Origin: Gordionus sp. m RMFG-2023
Lineage: Eukaryota; Nematomorpha; Gordioida; Chordodea; Parachordodidae
Direction of reading: 5' to 3'
Length of the DNA stretch: 64,000 nucleotides
NCBI RefSeq assembly: GCF_954871325.1
Contig: NC_088777.1
Coordinates: 49,825,366 to 49,889,365, forward strand
Part shown: one piece after another, positions 37,052 to 49,541 of the stretch
How the letters are laid out: the number at the start of each line of letters is the position of its first letter
Position numbering within the stretch: position 1 is the first letter of the stretch
Notes under the pieces: model-generated
Databases searched by the model: none
Seen by the model: the letters and a program-made list of their open reading frames with translations, nothing else
Told to the model about the DNA's origin: nothing
Translations under genes and position numbers: made by a program

Positions 37052-37488
37052 CATGGCTTAATAAGGTTAATGATAGTCACTAACTTAAGGTATCACCTAG
37101 CTATTTTGTTTATATTTCATTTGGATAAGCACTACCAAATCTATTTATAATTTATATTTGAAAAAATCGTGATTTTTGGAAAGGCTCTGTAGACTAGTCG
37201 GCAAGAGAGTCGCTTTACCAATCCGATGGTCACGGGTTCGAATCCCAGCAATTATCATATTTTTTTTCTTCTTAATCTAACTTGGGTGATTCCGTTCTTG
37301 GGGGGGGGGGTTATATATAGGAGGCCGGACCTCGACCACGTGATTCGGTTATAATATATGTTAAATAATTAGTTTCTTATCACATTTTAAATAAATTTTG
37401 GTCTGTATTTAGCAAGTTTGATTGGTATTTAGAAAAATTGCTATAATACCTTGACTTGGTAGTGACTATCATTAAACCGCTTAATAAA
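37052..37488. mobile_element. TIR element (family I) carrying a tRNA-like unit
   Basis: The left arm GGTTAATGATAGTCACTAAC at 37064-37083 pairs with GTAGTGACTATCATTAAACC at 37459-37478. The similarity extends outward (CTTAATA / TTAAGCG) and inward (TTAAGGTATCAC / TCAAGGTATTAT), giving imperfect arms of about 35-40 bp. The interior contains the tRNA-like sequence at 37180-37253. Confidence 0.7.
37180..37268 (+). ncRNA. tRNA-like Pol III promoter unit, probably tRNA-derived SINE rather than a working tRNA gene
   Basis: TAGACTAGTCGG at 37192-37203 fits the A box with one mismatch, and GGTTCGAATCC at 37234-37244 is a perfect B box. The spacing between them is as in tRNA genes, and a run of T (37260-37267) follows as a possible Pol III stop. 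The acceptor arm does not pair (GGCTCTG against CAATTAT), and the T-stem pairs only partly, so this is unlikely to be a functional tRNA. No anticodon is assigned. Confidence 0.6.
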
Positions 37489-37794
37489 TTAGTTTTTTTT
37501 TAACAAATAAAAATATAATAATATATAATATATAATATAATAAAAATTGTATTTTTTTAGGAAATTGACTGATCAAATATTTAAACTAAGGGGGGTTTAT
37601 AGGCAATAGGATATGTGAAATCTGTTCAAATATAAACAATATATAAGAATATTAATTTTATTTTCGTTTAATTTCCCGAGGTTAAAACAAAATAAACTCC
37701 CCGAATGTTCAATAATTTCGAAATAATGAACATGTATAAAACCACCCTCTTTAATGGTGTTTGTTAAGAAAAAAAATGGTATGTCCGAATCTAC

Positions 37795-37915
37795 GTGTCA
37801 TTCATCTAGGAATCTTCTTTCAGGCTCGCGTGATAATTTTTTTCTGGATAAAATATTGAGTCAGCTGTTTTTTTTTAAAAAAAAATCGGCTCAAAAATCG
37901 AGATGTATTCTCCTC
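37795..37915. mobile_element. Partial family A MITE
   Basis: CAGGCTCGCGTGATAATTTT, TCTGGATAAAATATTGAG, TCAGCTG and AAATCGGCTCAAAA correspond to the right half of family A. The terminal AACAACACTA is missing. Confidence 0.5.
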
Positions 37916-38110
37916 AAAAATATATTATAGAAAGTGAAGGTGATCCAGAACTTACGATTTTCCACACTTCTTTAGGGCTGAGTCTCTATTAATCAAAAAA
38001 TTGGAATTGCTTTAAAACTTTCAGAAGTTTTTTAAAATTTTATGTTAAATTTTCTTGGAACTATATTTTGGGCATGTTTTTATTTTTTATATTTAAAAAG
38101 GCTTATATTT

Positions 38111-38367
<257 letters not shown>

Positions 38368-38535
38368 CTTCCTTCCTTCCTTCCTTCCTTCCTTCCTTCC
38401 TTCCTTCCTTCCTTCCTTCCTTCCTTCCTTCCTTCCTTCCTTCCTTCCTTCCTTCCTTCCTTCCTTCCTTCCTTCCTTCCTTCCTTCCTTCCTTCCTTCC
38501 TTCCTTCCTTCCTTCCTTCCTTCCTTCCTTCCTTC
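38368..38535. repeat. (CCTT)n microsatellite
   Basis: About 42 units. The junction with the TTTC tract is abrupt (CTTTCTCTTCC), so a second motif has expanded next to the first. Confidence 0.98.
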
Positions 38536-38712
38536 AGTGTTTTGATTTTACAATCCAAAAGAATTGAGGGGAAGAAAACAAGAACAATTACGGTCACAAA
38601 TCAATAAATTTTTATAAATACGCCAACCCAGTTTTAGCTCGCCTAAAATCATCTCCGATGGTTCTAGCCGATATTTTTTGGGAATAATGTTATTCTAATT
38701 GAAGCAAATTGA

Positions 38713-38790
38713 TTATACTTGGCTTTAGAAATGCATATTGGCAGGCAAATTTGATAACGTTAATTCCTAATAATTTCACTGAGTTTAGGG
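38713..38790 (+). repeat. 78-bp direct repeat, left copy (Gypsy-like RT fossil fragment)
   Basis: TTATACTTGGCTTTAG...GAGTTTAGGG, abutting the left end of the family A MITE. A short translated piece resembles an LTR-retrotransposon reverse transcriptase, but it is too short to place firmly. A diverged copy of the same length lies at 39021-39098. Confidence 0.8.
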
Positions 38791-39020
38791 TAGTGATGTT
38801 AAACGGCTCAATTTGAGCCAATTTTTAAAAACGGCTAACTCAACACATCATCCAGCAGAATAACATTACGCAAGCCTGAAGATTTTCCCTCATAGATGGC
38901 ACAAAGGTCTAGACATCTATTAGCAAAATCTCGAGACTTAGCCAATACTTTTCCGGCTAAAATATTGAGTTAGCCGTTTTTAAAAATCATCGACTCAAAA
39001 CGAGCCGTTTAACAACACTA
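38791..39020. mobile_element. hAT-like MITE, family A, between 78-bp direct repeats
   Basis: Ends TAGTGATGTTAAACGGCTC and GAGCCGTTTAACAACACTA. The interior has AAGCCTGAAGATTTTCCCTC and AGACATCTATTAGCAAAATC. No ordinary 8-bp duplication is seen; a 78-bp flank repeat touches both ends. Confidence 0.9.
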
Positions 39021-39098
39021 TTATACTGGCTTTGGAAATGCAACTTGGGCAGGCCAATTTGTTAACGTTAATTCCGACTAATTTCGTTGAGTTTAGGG
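39021..39098 (+). repeat. 78-bp direct repeat, right copy (Gypsy-like RT fossil fragment)
   Basis: TTATACTGGCTTTGG...GAGTTTAGGG, about ten differences from the left copy. Confidence 0.8.
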
Positions 39099-39103
39099 GA
39101 AGG

Positions 39104-41180
39104 TAGAACAAAGGAAATGAATTAAATCTATTATTTATGAGAAACAATTATAATTTTATATATATATAATAACTTTTCTTTCAATTGCGATGGTATGCTT
39201 AATTTGCTAAAGGAGTAAATCAAAATTTTTATCACTGGGAAAAAAATAAAATAATTTTTTTCTTTAAAGTGGCGATAAAAAAAGTCATTAAATTTAATGG
39301 TTAATCTTAATCTTAATATAATATATACTATTTATTTTTATTTTTGTGAAGAATTTTATTTTTAAAAAAAAACGGTTATAAAGAATACAACCTGAACGAT
39401 ATCAGAATGAAATATATTTCAAAAAAAAAAAGAAAAGAAAGAAATAAAATAAATCAGAAAATATTAAAAAATATATGAAAAAAAAAGAATTTTTTTTCTT
39501 ACTAGAGAGTAGATGGGTAATGGCTAAATATCTGCTAATTAGGTTTAGCCGACTTTTTAGCCGGCTAAAAATATAGTAATTGTCCAACTATAACTAGAGA
39601 GGAGTGAATTCGTTGGTAACCATCCGGGCTTAGGTCGTTTTCATTTGAGATGCCCACTGGTTCAAGAGTAAATGGGATATTAACCTTTTTTTTTTATTTG
39701 AGAGCAGATTAATGTTGTTAATAAATTCATGGCGGGGTTACCGTCCACGGGGCAAGGGAGGATAGGCATTTCATTCGATGGATTGGTCACAAACCAGAAA
39801 AGGGGAAGAGCTTGGACATGGTTATTCACCTGTATCATATTAAATTAGTCTCGTGAAGAAAATATGATAGATAGGGGGGATTATTGTAAGAGAATTATTT
39901 CTCCAAATTTAACTTTAAAAAGTTCTGGTCGGGTTAGGCCGCATCTGGGCTGTCAGAAATATTTTTTACTAGCGGATTTGGATCGGCTCAGCCTCCCCCC
40001 AAAAGCGACTTTACAGGAGTACTGTCCTACAGAACCTTCTAGATCCCCAACGTTAACGATGATGCTTAGGTTCCCACCCTGATAACTATGAAATAAAATA
40101 ATAATTTAATTTTTTAAAAAAAAACTGGTATATACTGGCTATATATGTCGAACTAAAAGGATAAAACTCACCCCGTTCTGCGAGATTTCGATGGATGCAA
40201 TCAACACATCAACTCTCTTTCTGGGTGCTACCCCATAATATATAATATAGGAATCCTTCCCCCCTCCCTCCCCCCCTAAGATCAAATCCATATTTTGACT
40301 AAAAATTCCCGAAATTGATTTCAAAAAAAAATTAATTTTATGGTATAAAAGAATAATTTTTTGAAATTTCTAACACTAATTTATTAATACAATTTTTTTT
40401 TCTTTCTATTAACGAATAGGTTTGTCCAATTGTCTTAAATCATCTTATTTTTTTCATTAAATAAAATTTTATATATATATAACTCAGGGACAGCTCCCTT
40501 CATCATTGTTTGTATCAATTAAAAAGTAAAGTGACATTTTTTTAGAAGAAGAAAAAATTAGGAGAAAAGAAGAGGGGAGAGTTCTCTTCAATTCATCTAT
40601 CAATTTAGATTTAAAAAATTCACTCTTCTTTACAAAAATTTTTGTCCAAATTAATTATTTATAATAAAATACATTTTCTTATAAAAATTATATTAAATAT
40701 ATATATAAATCTCTTAAATAATTTTATTATATTTAATTTATATTATATTTTATATCCTTTAAAAACAAAAAAAGTCGAGAGAATTTCGTAACTTTGACAT
40801 TTAATTTTCGTAAGGCCAAAAAAAAAAAATATAATAATATATATATGTGAAAAAAATAAAAAAACACAGGGGAAAATAAAATTATGATAAAATAAAAAAA
40901 AATTAAATTAATAAAAATTTGAGAAATTAACTAATAAGGAGGGGGGGGGGTGGTGGTGTGCAGGGGAATTTTATATAATTATAATTAATAAATTAGATAA
41001 TATGAGATGAGATGAGATGTGATAAGATGAGATAACATATTTAAAGAACAAAAAAATAAAGAAATGGAAAAGAATACAGAAGTAGCAGAAAATAGAATGA
41101 TGAGGAGAGTCCCTCAAAAGTGATTATTCTTAATTTAGCCCACCCCAGATGATCAAATAAAAGGGAAATAATAAAATAAT
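39104..41180. other. No supported gene
   Basis: 39600-40080 has near-balanced composition and a 72-codon open frame on the + strand at 39864-40082, but no start context, splice site or domain I recognise. 40998-41036 has a short GAGAT repeat. The rest is AT-rich. Confidence 0.35.
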
Positions 41181-41186
41181 ATATAC

Positions 41187-41840
41187 CAGAGACCTGCAGA
41201 GGTCCCATTGTCACGGCCCGGCCTCGATTTCTTTTTTTTCAAAAATTTTTTACGGCCCCGCTCGGAATATTTTTAAAATTATATTCGAACTGGTATATAC
41301 AAAAAATTCATCTATTTTGGTTGTAGGCGAATCATATTGATAATGATAAAGGGACATCTATAGACGAATGTTTTTATTCCCATCATTAAATAAGCAAGCA
41401 TAATATTTATTATTTTTTTTTATTCTAAACAGATATTTAATATATTACAAATTGATACTATAAAAAATTTGTGTAAATAATATTTTGAGAATATACTATA
41501 TTAAATTGTATTAATAAAAAAAAATAAAAACTGATATATTAATAAAAAATATAACATATATTATATAATAATGTATTTATTCTATGGCAGGAAACCTATA
41601 ATTATATAATGTAATAGATACTATGAGTGTTAGCTAGTGTTAACTTTCACCAAACATTATATTAATCATAACTATGTATAATCATTATAACCATATCTAA
41701 TTGACGAATATAATAATTCATGTTGTATAAATTTTTTTAAAAAAATACGGCCCGGCCCGGGTTTTTTAAAAAAAAAAAATTTCAGGTCCGGCCCGGCCCT
41801 GGTATATTTTAAAAATTAGAGCCGGGCTTGCAGGTCTCTG
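41187..41840. mobile_element. Long family C relative (654 bp), inverted copy of 17130-17761
   Basis: Ends CAGAGACCTGCAGAGG and TTGCAGGTCTCTG form inverted repeats. GC-rich words such as CGGCCCGGCC sit just inside each end. Flanks ATATATAC and ATATACAC match 6 of 8. The AT-rich interior has no open frame. Its copy at 17130-17761 is on the other strand. Confidence 0.85.
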
Positions 41841-41849
41841 ATATACACC

Positions 41850-42900
41850 ATCTCAACAAACAAATTAAAATTCTATTCGTTTTAAATATAAATATTCGGC
41901 AGTCGGTTCGTATAGGTCTGCAAAGACCGACACGTTTAGAACTTTCGCATAAGTTGTTCAGGCCGGCCAGAAATTATTTTACGAAACCCTGCCCGTTACC
42001 CCGAAGAATGGACCCGGCTCTGGCCTCTTATAGTTTTACGGAAAGTCTGCCCGGGTTCGTTAAAATTTTTTTGTACAAATTTTGAGGTCATCACATTTTT
42101 GATATGTTATATATATATATATCTAATTGTTTTTTTTTTCCTAAGGCTCTTCTTACATCTCTCCTCAATGGCTATCAATTATCGATAAATGTATACTCTG
42201 TTTATATCTGTATTGTGCATTTTGTAATTATAATCATAATCATAACCGAAAAACAATATGGAGCAATTTACAATATATTATTTATAGATTTTGGTGAGTT
42301 CAAATAGTAGTATTACAATTTTTAAATGAATTTTTAGGTTAGTATTATTATTTATACCATTGGTCAGAACAGAGTAAAACCCATCTAAGCCAATGACCCC
42401 AAGGCCTCCCTCCACCCGATTGGCTAAATACGAGATAGATATTGACCAGAGTCATGTCTAGATTTTCAGTAAGCCAGGGTTCAATAGTCTAATATTTATT
42501 TAAATTTTAATGTGACTTAGACCATTCACAATGACCTGCACTGATATTTGACCATAAAATTAAAATACTTTCCGGGCATGACAGGACCTAAACATTAGAT
42601 CTCTATATATTATATAACATAATTGAACTATAACTGCAAAAATATAGCAAAATGTAAACTTACAAATCAATTTTTAATTTCTTTTTTTTAAATTTTATTT
42701 TACATTTTTTTCTCTCTTTTTTCTTTTTTAATGAGAAAATAATTTAATTTTTAATCACTAAAAAAAAAGTTATGATAAAAATCGATATTAATTATAATAA
42801 TTTTTGTGATATAAATAGTTTGTATCATCATCATTACTATCAATATTATAATATAACTTTTTTTCTCCTTTATCTTTATAGGCTTTAACTCTCCTGAGCA
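41850..42900. other. No supported gene
   Basis: Open frames at 41828-42085 and 42104-42307 carry no recognisable domain. 42350-42480 is a moderate-GC patch of unknown origin. Confidence 0.35.
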
Positions 42901-42918
42901 TTTAACTCTCCGCTGCCA

Positions 42919-43153
42919 ACTTCCTTCCTTCCTTCCTTTCTTCCTTCCTTCCTTCCTTCCTTCCTTCCTTCCTTCCTTCCTTCCTTCCTTCCTTCCTTCC
43001 TTCCTTCCTTCCTTCCTTCCTTCCTTCCTTCCTTCCTTCCTTCCTTCCTTCCTTCTCTTCCTTCCTTCCTTCCTTCCTTCCTTCCTTCCTTCCTTCCTTC
43101 CTTCCCTTCCTTCCTTCCTTCCTTCCTTCCTTCCTTCCTCCTCCTTCCTTCCT
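42919..43153. repeat. (CCTT)n microsatellite
   Basis: About 235 bp of CCTT units on the + strand with two small irregularities. Confidence 0.97.
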
Positions 43154-43159
43154 AATTCA

Positions 43160-45540
43160 CAAGCACACATGGCCACACTCCCCTCTTTTCCCCTCAATTA
43201 ACTCAACATTTCTCCTTGACGTGCATATATTTAGAAGATCATCACGAGTTCGGCTCGCGAAAAATTTTTGAAATACTATTCATGGTTGGCCCCGCCTTCC
43301 CTAATAATTTTAATTACTAGGCCCGTAAGATCTTGCTTGCACCAATTGTGGGGCTCGGATTCATTTTAACTGACCTGATTGGTCCGGATCATGGTGCTTT
43401 TCACTTCTGTCTCCTCCGCTCCGTCTTTTGCTTGACCGAAATTAATTTAATAAAATATAACTTATTTTTACCGAAATTCGGAACTCAATTTAAAACTCAT
43501 ATATATTTTATAGCCCTTCATCTCCCAACAATTTTTGATATAATTTATTTTTAATTTACACCATTAAACTTTCATTTATTTATAAAACCAAGCCAAATAT
43601 TATTTTTTAATGATGGAGGAGGGGGGGGGGGGCAAAAAACTTTAAACTAAAAAAAAGTTATTTTTTATTTGTTTTATTAGTTTTGTTAAAAATAATAACA
43701 ATTTTATGGGTTAGGGTTAAGGGTTAAATATAATTTTAAAAAAATTATTATTACTAAACGTAGTTGGATATAATTACTATATTTTAAACCGTTTAAGACA
43801 TTTTTTTAGCCGGCTAATAAATCGTCTAAACGAAGTTTCTAACCGAAAACTATTTTAAGCTTCTGGGTTTTTTTAATATAAAAGATAGCAGCTGAAATTT
43901 GGAAGAAACAAATATAAATTAAAACGCCCTAGATGTTAGCTAATCTTCCCCTGCTGAATATCGAGCCGAATAGCCGACATTAGCCAACTATATTATTAAC
44001 CTTTTTATTTTCTAAGAAATAAAGTATATATTTTATAACCCACTCCACCCCCCCCCCCCTTCCCTTCCATTTAAAGGAAAAAATTTCAGTTATAGTGGTC
44101 TGTGGTTAAAGAGGGTGATGCTAGTTTTTGTTGCCCCAGTCCAAGTACCCCTCCGGACCGACTTTCAAATTTTAAAGAACGAGCCAATGACTCTAGAAAT
44201 TTTAATCAGCTCGAGTTCCGAACCAGGCTTCGTGTCAAATTAAAGAACTGGAACCAGAACCCCATTTTATTTTCAGGAGCCCATAAATCGAAATCCCTTC
44301 TAATAAAATAAGTCGCATTCTACTCACAGCTGATGTCTCTTTCAGGAGTCAATCTAGCTTGATTTCTTCATTTAAGATGGTTTTATAATAAATTGGCTCT
44401 AACAATTTTTGTATTTATTAGATCATACAAACACTCGTTATAATTTTAAAAAAGTAAGTCTATAAGAGGGGGTTCCATTGGAAGGCATATTCAGAAGTTT
44501 ATGTGGTGGTCCCATTGAGAGTAGATATGGAGATCAGCTGTCATAAGCGGAAGCCTTCTTGAGGTTCGCTAATAAACTTGCGAGTGTTAGACAGACTCCA
44601 AGTTCTTGCAAGGGAAGGAAGTTTTCCAAAGAAGGTTGTTAGTAGAGGATCTGATTATTATGTAGGCTTTCCGAATACTATGCATTTTTAGCCCCTTACT
44701 TTCTGCTCGACTAATTAAGCCTTTAGTTGGAGGCGTCCAATAGATCTAAAGAGAACAGGATAAGTGCCACGCTAGAAATCGAACATCTCTCCATGAGATC
44801 TGGGTGATTTCATTACCATGGAGCTTTCCATCTGATCTGGAAGTTTAGATAGTTCTAGTTCGGTTGGTATTTACGTCAGATTTCAAGGCTCGTCTAGATA
44901 AGAAAGATGTAGTGGTTAAGCCCTAAGGATTTAGATTTTGCGCTACACCCTCCTTGGCTGTCTTTGGCAGTGCTGCAGTCAAAACAGATGTGGGGAAAAG
45001 TTTTCCAGCTAATCTTTCAAATTTTGGGCCTTCTTACAGAGTATTGAATCCGACCCAGGATTCGGAAGAGGGTTAATTATAAGAATCGTAAGCGGTCACC
45101 TAAAAAATATTCAGAAACCGGAAACGGAAATCCATTTCAATCCGCGTTCCAATCTCCGATTCGAAGTTTTCATTTATTATTTTTTTCCAATCCATAATAA
45201 ATTTAATTACGTTATCACATCTTGCAGCATCTTAATAATTGGCGACACTTTATGAAATTCATTTAATAAATATATATATATATTTTTTGTCAATATATCA
45301 TTTTTTTTTTTGTGTCATTAGATTATTTTTAAAGCGTGTAATTATTATATTGATAATGGATAACCAAAAATTAATCAATAGATATTGTAATACAGAACGC
45401 GTTTTGAATACCTAAATATTGACAAAATAATAAAAAAAATTTAAAAATAAAAAATTGTTTTTGATTCACAAAATTTTAATAATAATATCATTTTCTTATT
45501 CTCCTCCGTAAGAAGAAGGTCAGTTTGAAATTGTTTTAAT
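43160..45540. other. No supported gene; decayed repeats
   Basis: 44100-44310 has an open 69-codon frame with GAACTGGAACCAGAACCCC, which resembles the GGTTC-rich hAT-end class seen at 53115-54135. 44440-45070 has balanced composition and may be decayed retroelement sequence; no family assigned. Confidence 0.3.
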
Positions 45541-45546
45541 ATAATA

Positions 45547-45915
45547 CAGGGATGGGGCAGGCATAATTACTCAAAAATTAAAATTAATTCCTAATTACAA
45601 TTACAAAAATTTGTATTTAATTATAATTACTAATTCCTTTTCTAAAAATTATAATTACATAATTCACAATTTATTTTATATTAAAATTAAAAATTAAAGT
45701 TGGGTATGATAAAATAAGGAGAAACTTTATTAAAATAGCATATATAATATAATTATAAATATTATTTTACTGGTTCAATATAAAGTGCAACAATATCATA
45801 TGACATTTGCATATAAATTTTATTGTTGTTATATGTTACTTTTTAACTAGTTAGAGTTACTAGTTACATTCATAAAAAGTAACTAGTCACAATTACAAGT
45901 TACTTCAACGCATCA
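45547..45915. mobile_element. hAT-type end CAGGGATGGGGCAGG with AATTAC subterminal repeats
   Basis: CAGGGATGGGGCAGGCATAA opens a stretch densely packed with AATTAC/GTAATT words, an AT-rich counterpart of the GC-rich hAT subterminal repeats elsewhere. It probably belongs with the transposase fragment at 46130-46290. Similar AATTAC-rich sequence reappears at 47580-47930. Confidence 0.5.
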
Positions 45916-46129
45916 TTTTTTTTAAATACTTAATATAAAATAAATAACACTAATCTTTAATCAATGGTATATTTAAAAATTAAAAAGAAAATGTATAATT
46001 TATTTATGTATATAAAAATATAATTACACTGAACCAAAAAATCCTGGAGAATAAAATATATTTACAACCTAAATAAAATATTAGAATAATATTCATGTAC
46101 TATATGAACCGATTATTTTTTATAAAAAA

Positions 46130-46290
46130 ATGGGGATCAGTAAAGTTTTATTTGCCTTTTAATAATAAACTATCTTAAACATTTCTGTCTAAAGTGGGCT
46201 CTTGTTTCTCTTCAAAAAATAGACCTCCCCAGAGCGAGAAAACGTTTTATGGGGCGCATTCGGTGTGAGGATGACATTAGGTTTTATAAG
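46130..46290 (-). pseudogene. hAT transposase C-terminal fragment
   Basis: The minus strand has TFSRSGEVYFLKRN, which fits the E-R-x-F-S-x-x-G-x(n)-R motif of the hAT dimerisation domain, in degenerate form with in-frame stops beyond. It differs from the copy at 10308-10562. Confidence 0.5.
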
Positions 46291-46677
46291 AAGTAATCAT
46301 TTAATTTCTTTTATAATTAGTTCAGATACAAAGGCTGCCATTTTCATATTGGCAATGTTATATATACGCATTCTTATAATTATACGAAAAGACATCGTTG
46401 GCATCTTGTGTTTGCTTGTGAGTATATATAATGTATGACAAGAAATTATCATTTCCACGGAAAGGTAGTCAAAGTAATTTTTAATTTAATTGATAATTCT
46501 ATATAATATTTATAGCTAAACAAAAATCTTGTTACATGTACATCTAACTTAAATTAGTACAATTATTTAAGACACATTATGTGAAGATAATCTTACAGAA
46601 GATGTGCTCCCGTAGCTTGGCTTTGGATGACTTAGGTGCTGGAAATATATCTTCTTTTTTTTGAGAAAGCATAGGAA

Positions 46678-46811
46678 TAGTGTTGCTAAACGTGCCTCGA
46701 GATTTGCCAAATAGAGGTCCAAACTTTTCTGCCATCTACGACCAAAATCTTTTAGGCTATTATTTTGGCTAAAATCTAAAAGTCCTTACATCGAGCCGTT
46801 TAACAATAACC
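46678..46811. mobile_element. hAT-like MITE, family A, short copy
   Basis: TAGTGTTGCTAAACG at the left and CGAGCCGTTTAACAATAACC at the right. ATAGGAA occurs on both flanks. Its interior lacks the usual second arm. Confidence 0.65.
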
Positions 46812-47966
46812 ACGATAGGAAACACTTAACGCCAATATTGCCTGGTACTACCCAGTCATCTATCTCTACGTGAAATCCCAAATAACTTATCGAAAGTTTA
46901 GCTAAGGTGTTTTTCACATCTAATTCTGTTTTGTTTTAGGTAATATTTTTAGAAAAGGGATGTTACAATTTCTATGTCACCATTTTTGAATTATTTTGAA
47001 TATCATTCTCATTTAATAGCTAGCCAGAGTCGGAATTTATATTAAATTCTGTAAAATAGAGTTCCACCTTAAAAAAATTGTCTATTCTCTTAAATAGCAT
47101 TTTAAATTTAGGGTTAGGGTGAGATAGGCTCAAAAAATAAAATTCCTCCAACATACACCCCCCCCCCCTTATCTCTCCCCTAATATATATTCAATATATA
47201 TATGATAAGCAAGAATTTGAAAGAAATATACACTAAAAATATGATGAAAAACCAAAAACTATTTTTATAAAAATATAACCTAGCCAATGGCCTACAAAGG
47301 TGAACCCACCAATTAAAATTTATGGGGTAGAAACCCATGTAATAGTGCTTTCCCCCTACAAAAATCCAGGCGGTCATGATTCTGTATCTGTCTGATTTAT
47401 TCATCAATATTAACTATACACAAAAAAAAAGTCCCGCATACAGAATCAGATATTTAATCAAAATTTAAAATTAATAAGTTTAAGTTTAAAATTAATTTTA
47501 TCATAATATAACATCTTAAAAAATAAAATTAGTTATTTTAATATATTTAATAATAAAAATGTATATATACATAAATGAAAATTTTTAAAAAAGTAATTAG
47601 TTACATTTATAGTTACAATTTTTTGCAAAAATGTAGCTAGTTTACTTTTAACAACACTGATAAATTATTAACATAATGGAATATCATTTATGATCCTAAA
47701 TATAAATCTATTTTTATATTAAACGTTTTTTCATAAAAAGTAATTAAATAAGAAAAAGGAATTATAAATGCAATTATGAATTATGACTGCTAATTCCTAA
47801 TAACATGTCTGAAAAAAAATGAAATTAATTATAATTATTAACTTCCTATTTTTTTTAAAGTGGAATTAATTATTAGTTATTAATTACAAAAAAAGGGGGG
47901 ATTTGTAATTATGGAATTGATAAAATATTAACCGATCAGATTCCTTTATTGGGCAGACGAAAGGTT

Positions 47967-48826
47967 TATTATAGTGCTCACAAATTGAGCGTTTACGTTT
48001 TATCGTAATTTTTTAATTAAAAAAACCGCCTCCCTTGTTTAAATTTGAGGTTGCTTTTTTAAAAAATAAATATCGTCGAATCAAAATTTTAAATAAGTTT
48101 CTAAATAAAAAGGATCTGTCTTTGGAAAATTATATTACCGTCTGCCTTCTTATTTCTTTAATTTTCTGAATATTCCTTTTTATAGGATTATAAGTAAGTT
48201 ATTTATATTACATTTTTATAAAAGCAGAGTTGTTAAAGTATCTAGATCCTGTATCTAGATATAAAAATGTGGTATCTGTATCTAGATAGATTTTTGATTA
48301 AAATATCGGTATATCTAGATATTATTTTAGACGATGTATCTGTATCTAGATCCATTTATAAAGTATCTTTTAACAACTCTGAAAAAAAGTATTGAGAAAG
48401 CAAACCTATTTGCGTTTTTTTAAAATGGTTGCTAACGCCATGACGGTAATTTTACCAATTTGCTCGAGCACATTTGAAATGCATTATTGGCGTTTGCCAC
48501 GCAACATTTTAAATAAGTTCTTAAAAAAAGGATTTGTCTTTTGAAAATTATATTATCGTCTGCGTTCTTATTTCTTTAATTTTCCAAATATTCCTTTTTT
48601 TAGGATTATAAGTAAGATATTTTATATTAGATCTTTTATATAATATTACTAAGCGAAGAATAATAAAAAAAAGTATTGAGAAAGCAAACCTATTTGCGTT
48701 TTTTTAAAATGGTTGCTAACGCGATAACGGTAATTTTACCAATTTGCGCGAGGTAATTTGAAATGCCTTATTGGCGCTTACAACGCAGCGTTTTGTGAAA
48801 CGGTCAATTTATGCGCATTATAATGG
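47967..48826. mobile_element. TIR element family G with internal tandem duplication
   Basis: ATTATAGTGCTCACAAATTG at the left and, in reverse complement from the right, CATTATAATGCGCATAAATTG form inverted ends. Inside are two tandem units: TAAGTTTCTAAATAAAAAGG starts unit 1 near 48094, and TAAGTTCTTAAAAAAAGG starts unit 2 near 48510. Both units carry TATTTCTTTAATTTTC, GGATTATAAGTAAG and CCTATTTGCGTTTTTTTAAA. Related ends occur at 8860-8932 and 62724-62785. Confidence 0.7.
48235..48381. mobile_element. Family D palindromic MITE inserted in unit 1 of element G
   Basis: CAGAGTTGTTAAAGTATC to CTTTTAACAACTCTG, with repeated TATCTAGATA words. It is the inverted relative of 15517-15688. The equivalent place in unit 2 (about 48640-48665) lacks it. 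Confidence 0.85.
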
Positions 48827-49147
48827 ATATTTTTTTATTTATTGAAGAAGTAAAAGTATGATGTATTTTTGTAAGATATTGATTGGGGGAGTAGATTTGA
48901 TCATAATTATTCTGACAAATTTTATAATATTACTAAAATATAATTATGGAATAAATTTTAAATCAATAATAATTCTAAACTAAATATATTTAATAATATA
49001 AATGCTGATACGCTAATTGATTATACAATAATTGTAAATAGTATAATTAATAATTGATCATATCATAAAGCATATATCAAAGGCCACTAAATAAATAAAA
49101 ATTCAAATCTTTTATATAAATAAATAGTTCGAAGGTAAGCCGATTTT

Positions 49148-49541
<394 letters not shown>

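Noticed and set aside
37180-37253. Functional tRNA gene
   Set aside because: A and B boxes are present, but the acceptor stem cannot pair and the T-stem is only partly paired.
39864-40082. 72-codon + strand frame as a gene
   Set aside because: No recognisable domain, splice signals or start context; could be decayed repeat.
42751-43197. 148-codon Gly/Arg/Lys/Glu frame on the minus strand
   Set aside because: CCTT microsatellite translation.
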